This document shows, one piece after another, positions 48,520-59,620 of a stretch of DNA of 64,000 nt (within the stretch, counting starts at the first letter, position 1; each line of letters starts with the position of its first letter). The DNA comes from Stomorhina lunata (Eukaryota; Arthropoda; Insecta; Diptera; Rhiniidae): the NCBI GenBank assembly GCA_933228675.1, contig OW121741.1, positions 131,267,290 to 131,331,289 on the forward strand, read 5' to 3'. The notes under the pieces are model-generated. The model was not told where the DNA came from. It worked only from the letters and a program-made list of their open reading frames with translations, and searched no databases. The position numbers and the translations under genes are program-made.

Positions 48520-48960
48520 GTGCCAATTCTTCTTCTGTTATACTTGACTCCCAGTGGAGCATAGAGCCTCAACTATCCTTTTATATCGAACTCTATTGAG
48601 AGATATTAGGCATACGTCCTTCCATGAATAGTTTACTGCTTGTAACTCCGCATTAATTGACCTTCACCACGTTTTAGCAGGTACACCAACACGATTGGCC
48701 CTTCCCTAAGGATTTCAACGAAGCGCTTGGCGAGCAATGTTGGTATTTGGCCTTCGAAGTATGTGGCCTATCCACCGCCATTTCCATTGACATAATTCTA
48801 TAGAAGCAGGGATTTGGTTTGTAGCGTTTAGTAGATCTTAGCGATTCGGCTACCATATATAAAGAATTTTCCGCAAACATTAGTTTGCAAAGGTTTGTAG
48901 GCACTTAACGATGGCATTTATTCGTTTCCAAGTTTCGCATCCGTAACACAAGATGGACTT
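48520..48960 (-). pseudogene. RTE-like LINE 3' end, antisense copy A
   Basis: On the - strand it encodes the 3' part of the family at 42005-42900: KSLLL/KPNPCFYR, then nucleotides matching WRWIGHILRRPNTNIARQ and the terminal ALCSTGSQV region with its TGGGAGTCAAG end. Frames are broken. It ends at the sequence encoding the TFxNKCL region near 48900-48960, where copy B begins. Confidence 0.7.
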
Positions 48961-49881
48961 GAAATTCGAGTTATATATTCGTAACTTAGTTGTTGTTGAT
49001 AATTGCCGAGATTTCCAAATAGCTCAAAGAATGCTAAATGCAGATTTTGCGTTAGTAATACGCGATTCATCCTTTCATATCAAACCCTATTGCGAGATGT
49101 TGGGCATACGCCATTCCATGAATAGTTTGCTGCTTGAACTCCACATCAATTGACCTTCTCCACGTTCTTGCAGGTGCACCAACAAGACGGGCTCTTACCT
49201 GTGGATTCCAGCGAAGCGCTAGTCGAGCGTGTGTGTGGCCTATTCACCTACATTTCCGTTGATATACCTCTAAAAAAGCAGGGATTTGGTTTGTAGCGTT
49301 AGGTAGATCTTCATTTCGGAAACTATATATTAAGGATTTGCACAAACATTAGTTTTTAAAGGTTTGTAGGCGCTTATCTATGGCACTTATGCGTTTCCAA
49401 GTTTCGATGGACTTAAATTTCGAGTTATATATTCGTAACGCAGATGTTGTTGATAATTGCCGAGATTTTCAAATAACTCGAAGAATACCAAATGCAGATT
49501 TTGCTTTATTAATAAGCTTTTAAATATCCTCGTCTGCACCACCTTTTGTAGATACCAAACTACCAAGATAATTAAAAGCACCTACACATCCAATAACCTC
49601 ATTATTCGCATTGATGTGTGTCGACGGGCTTGCGCCATAGCCTCCAGGCATAATCTTTATCTTGGAAATATTGATTTCTAGCTCAGCTGCCTGAGATTCA
49701 ACAGTGATAGCATTAGTGTTTTCATGAAGGTGACCTGTACTTTGGCTTATTCCAAGTCCTCGAGTTGTTTAAAGGGTATTGTCCATTGGATACCGTGTTT
49801 ACCATTTAAAACCGTGCGCATTATGTTGTCGAAGACAAGGATAAAAAGTATAGGTGGCAAGATACATCCTTGTCTTACTCA
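48961..49881 (-). pseudogene. RTE-like LINE, antisense copy B with deleted YADD
   Basis: - strand order: VRQGCILPPILFILVFDNIM (RT block B), HGIQWT, KQLEDLE, then directly a TAAGCCAAAG sequence. The 22 or so bases that encode YADD in the 42-kb copy are missing, so the active site is gone. Then ELEINIS, VIGC, DEDI, NKAKSAFGILRVI, LRIYNSK, TWKR and LQTFKN. The 3' end at 49000-49300 repeats the same C-terminal region as copy A, so the two are head-to-tail partial copies. Multiple frameshifts are present. Confidence 0.7.
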
Positions 49882-49885
49882 AGTA

Positions 49886-50445
49886 GTAGGTTAGGTTTGA
49901 AAAGGTAATGCCGGGGGAGTGGCATCTTTACTTGGAGACCTTTGGGTCAATTGTGATCCTTTCTGAAAGTAAATAATGATAGCGGAAAGAGAAAGAAAGA
50001 GAAGAGTGAAGTATCTAGATAGTGTTTGAGATAGAGAAATGAAGTCTTAGAGAAGAGAAGTGTCATCTAGGGAGAGAGACCTGTCTACCTAAGCCATCGG
50101 ATTCCCAATATAAAACCTACAACGTCAGTCAGTTTGTACTGCTGCATGTCGCTCAGTTCCTCAGGGAATCTATTACCTAGAAATTTAAGTCTCTGGTTTT
50201 GGAGCATAGGACAATGGCAGAGGATGTGCTCGACCGTTTCGGACGAATCCGCGTCCGAGCATATTCTGCAAATGTCCTGAATTGCTCCATCCCATTTATT
50301 TAGCCTAGAATTCAGGGCGCAATGGCCAGTTATAAAACCTATGCATTTCCTAAGACTAGTTCTGCTAAGACCTATCAAGAACTTGGTCCTGCGTATATTT
50401 AAGTAGGGCCATAAGGTCCTAGATATTGTGCAAGTGGTGAAGTTA
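49886..50445 (-). pseudogene. RNase H LINE, C-terminal zinc-knuckle part
   Basis: The 97-codon frame at 50085-50378 reads LSRTSLRKCIGFITGHCALN, then CRICSDADSSETVEHILCHC, a C-x2-C-x9-H-x3/4-C knuckle found at the C-terminus of RNase H-bearing LINEs. The upstream part TTCTISRTLWPYLNIRRTKF continues from MSEETAKNW on the other side of the Tc1-like insertion. The 3' end at the left carries an AACCTAACCTA tail at about 49887-49897. It is 5'-truncated and interrupted. Confidence 0.8.
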
Positions 50446-51685
50446 AAGAGTGCTCTAAATAAAATTTGTAGTTGGATTTTCTTAAATAAAAATCAAACCT
50501 TTTAATATAAAAACTCTACAAAATACGCAAATATAATGACATATTATACAAAATCATTTAGCATTAAAATGTTTACTTAGTACTCGGGTTTTAAAGATTT
50601 TACAGTTGCTTCTGATACCTTTTTGGAGCATGTGTTCGACCTGCGCTTAAAATCGGACATGTTCTTGGAAATCTTTCCTCTGTTCTTCAATTCCTTTTTT
50701 ACCAGAGCCCAATACCTTTCCACAGGCCGAAGTTCTGGACAGTTAGGCGGATTTGCCTCTCGTGGTACAAAAATGACGTTATTCTTTGAGTACCACTCAA
50801 GTGCCTTTTTTCCACAATGGCATGATGCCAAATCGGGCCAAAAAAATGTAGTCACTCTGTGCTCTCTTAAAAAGGGTAACAACCGTTTTTGTAGGCACTC
50901 CTTTATATAAATTTCTGTGTTTATTGTGCCAGATGCCACAAATACTTTACTTATTTTGCCACAACTGCAAATAGCTTGTCACACAAGAAACATCTTTGGG
51001 AGTTTTTTTGTTTTTTTGTGCGAAACTCTTGCCAAACATTGCCCCGTTTATCAGCAACATAAAAATCTTGACCAGGAAGTTGAGAAAAGTCTGCCAGTAC
51101 GTATGTTTCATAATTTTTTTATAAAATCAGACTTCAATTTTTTCGCTCGTTTTTTTGCTTCTAAGTTCTTTATAGCATTGCGATCTGGAACCTTTTGGAC
51201 TTTGTATGTCTTCAGTCCAGCATAAGCTTTGATTCTATGTGCAAAATTCGTAGAACATTTCACCGTACGAGCTGCTTTTCTTAAAGAAGTGTTAGGCGCT
51301 CTTCGAAAGAGTCGCTCGACTTCTTTTGCCTTACCAATATCTGTAGGACCTTTTTTCCTCCCTGATCCAGGTTTTCTTTCAATGTTCAGGTTTTCCTTAT
51401 ACCGTCTGATGGCATTAGAAACCGTTCGAGGGTCAACTTTCAAATTTTTAGCTATTTTTTTAAAAGTCCATGACGGATTTTTTTGAAAAGTTTTAATTAT
51501 ATTTTCACTAACTTTTTTTTCGCAGTCCATTTTGATTGAAATAACTATTGAAAATTAATAATTTCTAAAATAATAGTATCTGACATATCTATAGAAACTA
51601 ACTTGATCAAAAAATAAATTATTTCTTGCACTATGGATACATTTTGTCTAAAATAGTAAATGCATATTTTTTTTAGAACACTCTT
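50446..51685 (-). mobile_element. Tc1-like (DD37E) DNA transposon
   Basis: Inverted ends AAGAGTGCTCTAAATAAA (left) and the complement of AAGAGTGTTCTAAAAAAA (right), flanked on both sides by TA at 50444-50445 and 51686-51687. The insertion lies inside an RNase H LINE and the LINE reading frame resumes on each side. About 1.24 kb, a normal Tc1/mariner length. One broken transposase gene fills it. Confidence 0.85.
50577..51530 (-). pseudogene. Tc1-like DD37E transposase, broken
   Basis: The N-terminal part (51108-51530, 140 codons) starts MDCEKKVSENIIKTFQKNPS and carries two helix-turn-helix segments (TFKKIAKNLKVDPRTVSNAI; TSLRKAARTVKCSTNFAHRI). After a break the middle reads ETYVLADFSQLPGQDFYVAD. 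The C-terminal part (50577-50939, 120 codons) has KFWPDLAS-type FFWPDLASCH with the second Asp and RPVERYW with the Glu; 37 residues lie between them. The first Asp, expected just before ETYV (usually DDETY), is not encoded: the codon there reads Tyr, beside a frameshift or small deletion. The DD37E spacing points to the Tc1-related ITmD37E-like group. Not functional. Confidence 0.85.
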
Positions 51686-52059
51686 TATGCCAGTTCTTAG
51701 CTGTTTCCTCACTCATCCAAGACTGGATGTCCATAAAAAAGTGACATATAGGTGGTGCTATTTCTGTCACTGCAAGCATCAGTTTCTGGCTCTAGCCATG
51801 TCTTGCGATTTCGTCAGCAGTTTCATTGCTTTCGATGTCGCATTGACCAGGAACCCAGCAAAGTCTTAACCTATATTTAGCTGACAAGCTGATGATAGCT
51901 AATCTACACGACTTGACTAGTTTTGAGATGATACCACATCCTTCCAGGGCTTTTAGAGCTCAAGTAGTAACTTCGAATGGATTAGACAATTTACATTTAT
52001 GTAGGAGCCAACACTTAAAATCCACTTAAGTTCAGAATTTTCGTTGTTTCGTTTCGCAT
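51686..52059 (-). pseudogene. RNase H LINE, RNase H domain part
   Basis: - strand reading: KLVKSCRLAIISLSAKYRLR, then LCWVPGQCDIESNETADEIA followed by RHG. WVPGxxxIxxNExADxxA is the C-terminal RNase H motif with its metal-binding Asp. Then LMLAVTEIAPPICHFFMDIQ and SWMSEETAKNW run into the Tc1-like insertion site. It is continuous with 49886-50445 once the insertion is ignored. Confidence 0.8.
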
Positions 52060-52560
52060 GTTACGTTTTCATGTTATGTTTTCTAAATTTCACGATAAAT
52101 ATCTTCTATTGACACTGTCAAAGGCCATCATAAATGTGATAAACGCCAGGTTAATGGGGGTGCGGAATTCATTACATTGCTCTAGTAGTATTCTTTCTTT
52201 ATGCTGTGTTTATTAGGTCTCTCTTAACCCAAACTGTTTTTCACGGAGTGTAGCGGAAACTGCATTGGATTTTCTGTTCAAAATTACTTGACTTAGTTTT
52301 TTGCTCGGTATTGGAAGAAATGTTATACCCCTGTAGTTATTGCATTATTTGAAGTCACTCTTTTTTAATATATCGACTAGTATACCTTTATTCCAGAAGA
52401 TTGGTAGATCATCTTCTTTTACACACAAATGGGTGCCACAATCTCGACGATCCTTTAACGTCAGATAAAAGCATCTCCGCTGAAATATTGTCATTGCCCG
52501 GGGCCTGGTTGCATCTAAGGTTTTTAATGACGTTCTTTAGTAAAAACCAAAAGGGTTAAC
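52060..52560 (-). pseudogene. LINE RT N-terminal half, antisense
   Basis: - strand: LKNVIKNLRCNQAPGNDNIS then AEML; NNYRGITFLPIPSKKLSQVI; LREKQFGLRE; LLEQCNEFRTPINLAFITFM then MAFDSVNRRYLS. These are RT blocks 1-3 (APGxDxIxAExL, NxRGIxLL, Q.GFR, D-x-x-x-AFDS). The first catalytic Asp is replaced (FxDF became ITF). RT block 3 runs straight into the RNase H LINE at about 52060, without YADD or a connecting region, so this is either a large internal deletion or two different LINEs joined. Confidence 0.65.
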
Positions 52561-53807
52561 AGTTAATACTTCCTTCCGATTTTTAATACCAACTTTTGTC
52601 ACCATATATGACGCGCAAAATTGATAGGGGCCTAAAGATTTTGTTCAGGAGAGCCATTTTAAAGATTTAAATACGTGCATATTTGGTGTACCATCACTGA
52701 ACGTGTTGGTATTAGTCTCATTTGAAAGCGACACATCTCATGACGTTAAGAACGTGTTGGTCAACCTTGAAAACGCACGTAGTTCGTTCCTACCTCTTGT
52801 TTTGTGTAGTTTTGTGTAGTAGGTCCCTTTCTCTATGTGCTGTCAGAAATGTATAAAAAATGGGACTCCTTTTTAAAAACTACCCCTCTGATTTCATTCG
52901 TCTTGCAAAAATAACTTTCAGAAATACAAAACAAAAAAAATCAACTTTTTTACCCAAAGATCCTAAACACAAATACACTTGCACGTATACATACATATTT
53001 CATTTGCAAATATTTAAGTACGTAGTAAAATACGAAACCAAAACTAAAAAAAACGGAAAAATGTTCACTAACAAAAAAAAAGACAAAAACTTCACATTCA
53101 AATAAACGTATCGTTTGCATTGCAACGAATGCGCGCGTGCGCATACAATATTTGCCCCATAAGCAGCCATAACTCAGATGATGTTACTAAAGTTGATTGT
53201 TGTTGCTATTGCTCTTTTCCAAACCCCAGCAATTCCTCCAACTCCAAGTTTATATATGCACGTACATTTATTTTATAGTGTTTTTTTTTGGTTGAAGAAG
53301 ATTTTTGATTCTTTCCATTATAACATCCCGAACTATAAAGACATGCAAACTTCATACAAACATTCACTCATACTCGGATATAACGATCTCCAAATATGCC
53401 TCCTTTGTAGCCTGAGAGTAGTTGTTCTGTGTGTCTATGTATGTCAATCTTCTGCCTTCATCTTTTCATACCAACATTTTCCATATTCTCGTAGTTATTC
53501 TATATGAAAAAAACAACGAAGACAATAAGAAAATATATTTTTTTTAAGCTGTTCTTTAGGTTTACGAATACATTTTGAAGTTTTCTCTACGAGGAGTTTT
53601 TGCTGATTTTTTATTCAACTTGAAATTGTTCTTTCAGGTTTCACTCCCCAATATTTGTAGAAGAAAAAATAAGGAAAATTAAAGAAAAAAAACTTGAACA
53701 GAATCTGCAAAAAAAAAGGAAAAAAAAAACTTGCTGGATTTAAATGCATATTTTCAACACTTGTACTGTGAGAGGCAAAAAAGGCTAACTACTTTTTCAT
53801 ATTATTA
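52561..53807. other. Non-coding DNA
   Basis: No domain recognised. AT-rich with several short open frames on both strands (52860-53105, 53178-53507) that lack protein-like features. Confidence 0.45.
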
Positions 53808-53809
53808 TA

Positions 53810-54775
53810 TCTGGTGGTTAAATTGTAAGGGCCGATGTTGAATGTGAAAAAAACATGGAAAAATTCGAGCAAACCGGGTCTGTAGAAGATGTGAGAACAC
53901 CAGTGCATGCTCGTACAGCTCGTACTGCAGAAAATATTGCTGCTGTTCGCGATAGTGTGGCTGAAGAACCGTCCACCTCAACTCGTCGTCGTGCCCAATA
54001 ATTGCACCTCTCACGCTCATCGTTGATGAACATTATGCATTAAGACTTGCATTTACACGCTTACAAGGTGCAATTGGTTCAAGAACCTCTTGATCATTCC
54101 AAACGTCGTGAATGGGCAGAATAGCGGCAAGAAATGGCAACAGTGGATGATCAATTTTCGAAGAAAATCATCTTCAGTAATGAGGCACATTTTCACCTCA
54201 GTGGATTCGTCAATAAACGGAATTGCCGCATTTGGACGAATGAGAATCCAAGACTGATTGTCGAAAAACCAATGCACCCACAAAGAGTGACTGTTTGGTG
54301 CGGTTTATGGGCTGGCGGCCCGTATTTTTTCCAAAATGAGGCCGGTCAGGATGATAACGAACTTTTTATGGCCCGAATTGGAAGATATGGATGTAGACGA
54401 TATGTGGTTTCAGCAGGACGGTGCCACTTGCCACACAGCTAACGAAACAATGGCTCTCACGTAATGGCGATGTCAATTGGCCGCCAAGATCATGTGATTT
54501 GACACCGTTGGACTTTTTTCTTTGGGGTTATTTGAAAGAAAAGGTGTACGTCGATAAGCCAGCAACAATTCAAGAGCTAAAGGATGAGATAATTCGGCAC
54601 ATTAACGGCATAGAACCTTCATTATGCCTCAGGGTCATCGAAAATATGGACCATTTGGCCGATATTTTGTTCCATACATAATTGAGTAATACCAATAAAA
54701 AATAAAATTATAATTTCCTAAATAGTTTGTTCTTTATTCAAAATCAACATCGGCCCTTGAAATTTAACCACCCGA
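53810..54775 (+). mobile_element. Second mariner-type transposon, internally deleted
   Basis: Inverted ends TCTGGTGGTTAAATTG and the complement of TCGGGTGGTTAAATTT, followed in both by AAGGGCCGATGTTGA. TA dinucleotides flank it at 53808-53809 and 54776-54777. At 966 bp it is about 300 bp shorter than the mariner at 46463-47737. It lies directly against the 3' end of the antisense LINE at 54778. Confidence 0.85.
53855..54681 (+). pseudogene. mariner-family transposase, truncated and frameshifted
   Basis: The first block KFEQTGSVEDVRTPVHARTA, then ENIAAVRDSVAEE, corresponds to residues about 60-85 of the 46.5-kb transposase; the N-terminal HTH is missing. Stops follow (after RRAQ and elsewhere). 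The middle (54134-54442) has KIIFSNEAHFHLSGFVNKRN, where the catalytic Asp of FSDEAHF is Asn. QQDGATCHTA is encoded at about 54411-54440 but in another frame. The C-terminal block (54421-54681) has NWPPRSCDLTPLDFFLWGY with the last Asp intact. A deletion joins TCHTA to LSRNG. Dead copy; its intact LTPLD shows what the 46.5-kb copy lost. Confidence 0.85.
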
Positions 54776-54777
54776 TA

Positions 54778-57500
54778 CATCTTCATACAATCTCGCAAGA
54801 ATGACTTGACCATATCCTAACCAATGCATCTGCCGCTATATAATGCGTTTCATTATGTCAATGTCAGCTCATGTTCGTTACTGACGCAAAACTGATCCAA
54901 AGATTTTTCGTAGAATCTTCCTCTCAAAAACTCCAAGAATAGCTTCATCTGCCTGTGCAAGTGGCCATAATTTAGCACCATTTAATAACACAGGTAGTAT
55001 AAACGTTTTATAGAGTGTAATTTTAGTTCTTACAGAGAAAGCTTTGTTTCTTGTCTGCCTGCTTAGACCACGGCAGTACCAATGTAAACAAATTCTTGTA
55101 CAACCTCGAAGCTATGTATAGCTCTCAATGATCCCATATGGTCCAATCCTAGTGGACTGTCTGCTTGTTTTGGTTTTAATTCATTGACAACTAGACCAAT
55201 TTTGTTTGATTCCTTATCGATATTAGAAAAGACAGCAGTAACCTCGCGCAAAGTGCATCCCAGAATATTAATGGCGTTTGCAAACGCGAGTAGCATACCT
55301 ATTTTTCATATTGAAAATTGTACCAGTTGCATTAACTGTTGCATCTCGCAAGATTTTCTCTAACATAATATTGAAGAGATCACATGATAGACTACCTGAT
55401 CCCCATTCAGTTATAAAAGACTCTTATAGGTTCTTAGACATTTAACTGATATGGTTGTATCAGTTAATGTCATCCTGCATAACCTTATTAACTTCGTAGG
55501 GGTGCCAAACTCAGACATTGTTTTTAACACCTTCGCTCTTATCGGACTGTCGAAAGCAGCTTTGAAGTCAACGAAGAGATGATATGTATCTATTTGCTTC
55601 ATTTTCAGGATTTGAAGTAGCGTTAAGATCTAGTTAGTCAATAGAATCATATATGCACTGGACAAAGAACACTGAGACACCAATCACCAAGCATACGTTC
55701 TTCTAACCATGCGGTTTTTATGAACTCATCACCTTCGGCCTTAAAAAGCTCTACTGGCAAACCATCGGCACTCGTAGCTTTGTTATTTTTCAGTTGAGTT
55801 ACTACAAGTCTAGCTTCATTTGAGTTTGGTGTGGACATATAACGCCGTCATCATTGATTTGTTCAGGCGTGTCATCTTGACTCGCTATTATTTGAAACCA
55901 ACAATTTGCAAAAGTGCTCTTTCTATAGTTTCAGTACGCATTCTGTATCTGTCACCAGGTTTCCTTGGTCGTCCTTATAGGAAAAGATGTCATTGCCAAA
56001 ACCATCCCTTTGGTGTTTAACTTCTTAATAAAATGTATGCACTTCATTGCGACTCTTATACATCTCAATTTCCTCAAACACACGTCTCTTCATTTCTTCT
56101 ACTCTTCGGAGTAAGCGTTTCTCTTCAATCCTTCTTTCATACATAGCTACTGATTGTAGAGTTGCCATGTGGGCTGCATATTTCTCAGCGGTGTCATTAC
56201 GGCTCTCCTAGTCATACCAAGAGTTTTAAGGAAGAGGGATTTGGAACCCGAATACAGATTTTACAGCAGTCGTCATGGAGTTTGCAATATGTTGCCATAG
56301 CGTGAAAGTGTCGTTCGAACACGAAATATTATCTTTGAGTAATTAGGCTGTTCGTTGCGAGTAATCGGCCACAATTTCCTAATTTTGTAGATTTGCGACA
56401 ACAAACTTTGTTCGCTCTTTTCAGTTTGAATGTTCCGCGACACACTCAGACGTGTTCTCACCTTGGCTGCAACAAAACAGTGATCGAAGTTCATATTGGC
56501 TCCTCGAGTTTAACGCACACTGGAAGAGTGTCTTCCGTCAGCTACAACATGATCAATATGAATTTTGATCAAGAGACGCCCATGCCGATTTATGGATTTT
56601 AAGGTGTAGAAACCTGGTGCTGCTCATTAACACAATGCGAGCAGCCGCAAAGGAGTTTAACCTCATATCATTGTCAGTTGCTACGCTATGAAGGCTGAAT
56701 TTACCAACAGCAGGCTCAAAATAGCTTTTCTGTTATATATTTGCGTTAAAATCACCCAGTATTATTTTAACTATATGATTGGAACAGCTATCGAAAACTT
56801 CCTTAAATTGATCATTAAAAGGCTTCTTTTTATCATCATGTTTCTCCTCTGTGGAAGCTTAGTTAAAAGTACTTAGCTTTGACACGTATTGTCGCCAATC
56901 TTTCATTCACGAGGGTGAACCTGGAAACTAGATTTGGCATTCTTTACTGACCATAAATCCGCAACCAAATTCGTGCTAACTCTCATGGCAGCTATAATAC
57001 TTGTCATCTTTTGGTGTTCTAATTGGGGCAGCAATCGTAAACTTCCTCAAGTTAATCATAGAAGGCTTCTTTTGTATTATCATCTTTCTCCTTTGGGAGG
57101 CGTGAGTTGACTTCATGATCGGGTCAGCTATCGCAAACTTCCTCAAGTTGATTACAAAAGGCTTCTTTTATATCATCATCTTTTGATTTGTGAGAGCGTG
57201 AGCTCTAATCAATCTCAGATGGAATTACTTAGTTTTAACGCTCATTGCCGCTTACATTTCGTTTACTGGGGTCATCCTGGAAACTAAATTTCGCATTCTG
57301 TTTCTTTTTGTCTACCCTTATGGCAGCTACAATTAAGGTTACCTTTTGGAGTCTTGTCGACGATATCGTCATTTCATCTTACCTCCTTGACAACAGTAAA
57401 ATCACATTTATATTCCTCAAGAACATTCATCAACTGGAACAGAGCACCTTCTCTGTAAAGAGTTCGGATGTTTCAGGTGCTGATCCTTAAATCATGGTCT
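54778..57500 (-). pseudogene. Endonuclease + RT LINE, antisense, heavily degraded
   Basis: Read on the - strand. The endonuclease region (57500 to about 56790) includes MNVLEEYKCDFTVVKE, VNERLATIRVKAKY-like text and three partial copies of KEAF-NQLEEV-DS. The middle (56790-55850) is poorly readable. RT follows: VVTQLKNNKATSADGLPVEL, DTYHLFVDFKAAFDS, EFGTPTKLIRLCRMTL, SLSCDLFNIMLEKILRDA, then MLLAFANAINI where the family has LLAYADDIDI, so both catalytic Asp are lost. Then GLVVNE, SFEVVQEFVYIGTAV, TKITLYKTFILPVLLNGAKL and ILGVFERKILRKIFGSV. The blocks are in the usual order but frameshifted throughout. This LINE family differs from the RTE-like one at 42 and 49 kb. The mariner at 53810 lies against its 3' end. 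Confidence 0.75.
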
Positions 57501-58024
57501 TTTCTTCCTTCAACATAGATGGCGTTTTGATTCTAAATTTTAGGTTTTTATTAGTTAATTTTCCTATTTTAGATTGGGTTTTAATGTTTTAAATGTTTTT
57601 ATTCTCACTTCTTTCAGAATTTAGAAGACTTAAGAAGCGTTCATCCTATGAAGGTGGTCAAATATATGGAGCTGTCGAAACTGTATGAGAATCAATAAAG
57701 TGACTATTTCGTATCTACCTAATTTGAGCTAGCATCTGGAAATGCTTCATGGAATGAAGCAACATATGTAATTTGTTACGCATTATGAATCGACATACAC
57801 AGTTTGCTGTGAGGTCCTCGTATCAAATCTTATCTACCTATAATCCAAACGTATTTTTTCGTAACATATAATAAAATATTAAGGTATTTCGAGCAGGATT
57901 ATCACATTTCGAACCCGATTTTTTGTACGATAGCTGAAATCTGCCTTAATGGCAGTAGGCAATTATGGTACTCTATCTGTCAAAAATTTGCATGATGATC
58001 ATTACTGAACATTAATGATCAGTA
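57501..58024. other. Non-coding DNA
   Basis: AT-rich with no recognisable domain or repeat. Confidence 0.45.
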
Positions 58025-58105
58025 ACTGTGAACCGCCGTGGTATAGCAGATTAGTCATCCGCTTATCTTACCGGAGATCCCAAGTTCGAACCCCGGCCTT
58101 AAAAG
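58025..58105 (+). repeat. tRNA-like head, SINE or tRNA pseudogene candidate
   Basis: TGGTATAGCAGATTAG at about 58039-58054 is close to a pol III A box and AGTTCGAACCCC at 58083-58094 to a B box. The T-arm pairing has two mismatches and no matching acceptor strand is seen, so a working tRNA is unlikely. An A-rich TTAAAAGAAATTATAAAAA follows, as in a short SINE tail. Confidence 0.5.
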
Positions 58106-58398
<293 letters not shown>

Positions 58399-58981
58399 GA
58401 ATGGCTATCTCGAAAACGGCTCTAACGATTTTGATAAAATTTAGACAGTGGGTATCTTTTTTGATGTATAGGTCGAAGAAGAAGGGACTTTTGGAACTTT
58501 TGCCTCTAAGAGGGTAAAAACGGGTAAAAAGGGGAAAAATCGAAAACGCTATATCTCCTAAAGTAATAGGTATAGAAACAAAATTGGTGTTTGGTACTTT
58601 TTTGAAACTATGTCCGATAGGGGGTAGAAAAGGGTGAAAATAGTTTTTTTGGCACCTTTTTAACCCACTCTTATATTTTAAACCAAAGAATATAGAAAGA
58701 AACTTGGTACTGCAATCAATAGATGTAAAAGAAACATGAAACACGTATTTGGTACTTTTTTGATTTTGGAGCCAAAATGGGTAAAAAAGGGATAAAATGA
58801 TATAGGAACATTATACATTATGTTAAATGCGTTTTAAAAAAATGTACCGAATTCAATTGGCACCAAAAAAGTACCAAATATGCATATAGAACTTTTAGAA
58901 ATTAGGGAATAAAAAGGGAGAAAAATTAGTATTATTTTAAACAAATTAATATTTGTCTGTATGTATGTTCGTTATAGAATA
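58399..58981. repeat. Unclassified dispersed-type sequence
   Basis: Recurrent phrases ACGGGTAAAAAGGGG, TTTGGTACTTTTTTGA and AAAATGGGTAAAAAAGGG, plus TATATCTCCTAAAGTAATAG. The internally echoing style (GGTAAAAA, GGTACTTTTTTG repeated) suggests a mobile-element interior. No family assigned. Confidence 0.4.
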
Positions 58982-59620
58982 GTAAACTGTGAATTTGATC
59001 ATGTTATGCTCTTTAGCGAAGATGTTGCGGATAAGCCGGCGAAGGTTTTTAAGTTGATAAGGCTAATTTCCGACAGATGGCGCCGTATACTGTACATTTA
59101 ATCATGCTACAATCTTTAGCAAAGTTGTTGCACATGAGCCGACGAAGGTTTCTTAGTTGGTATGAAGAAATTTCGACAGGTGGCGCCACTGAAATTTACT
59201 CAAAGTCAATTTAATCGTATGCTGCATATTTAATCATGCTATAATCGTCAGCAAAGTTGTTACGGATAAGCCGAAGAAGGTTTATGAATTGGAATGAGCA
59301 AAGTCCGACAGGTGGCGCCACAGAAAATTACTCAAAGTGAATTAAATCGTAAACTGTGCATTTGATCATGTTATAATCATAAGCAAAGTTGTTACGAATA
59401 AGCAGACAAAGGTTTCTTATATGGTATGAACAACTTCAGGTGGCGCCACAGAAAACTACTCAAAATGAATTAAATCGTAAACTGTGCATTTGATAAGACT
59501 ATAATCTTTAGCAAAGTTGTTGCGCATGAGTCGACGGAGGTTTCTGTTGATATGAATAATTTCCAAAATTATTCAAAATGAGTTAAGCTGTAAACTATGC
59601 AAACTATGTGTTGGTCGGAC
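58982..59620 (+). repeat. Five ~130-bp tandem units, four with a GGTGGCGCC/GATGGCGCC motif
   Basis: Unit starts at about 58982, 59085, 59218, 59349 and 59477, with a partial sixth at 59590 (spacings 103, 133, 131, 128, 113). Each unit runs GTAAACTGTGCATTTGATCA, AGCAAAGTTGTTGCGGATAA, GACGAAGGTTTCTTA, then (except the fifth) ACAGGTGGCGCCACAGAAAA or a variant. The GGCGCC motif sits at 59074-59085, 59177-59189, 59309-59321 and 59437-59449. Confidence 0.9.

Noticed and set aside
50623..51486. Plus-strand open frames in the Tc1-like element
   Set aside because: Antisense shadows of the transposase remnants on the - strand.
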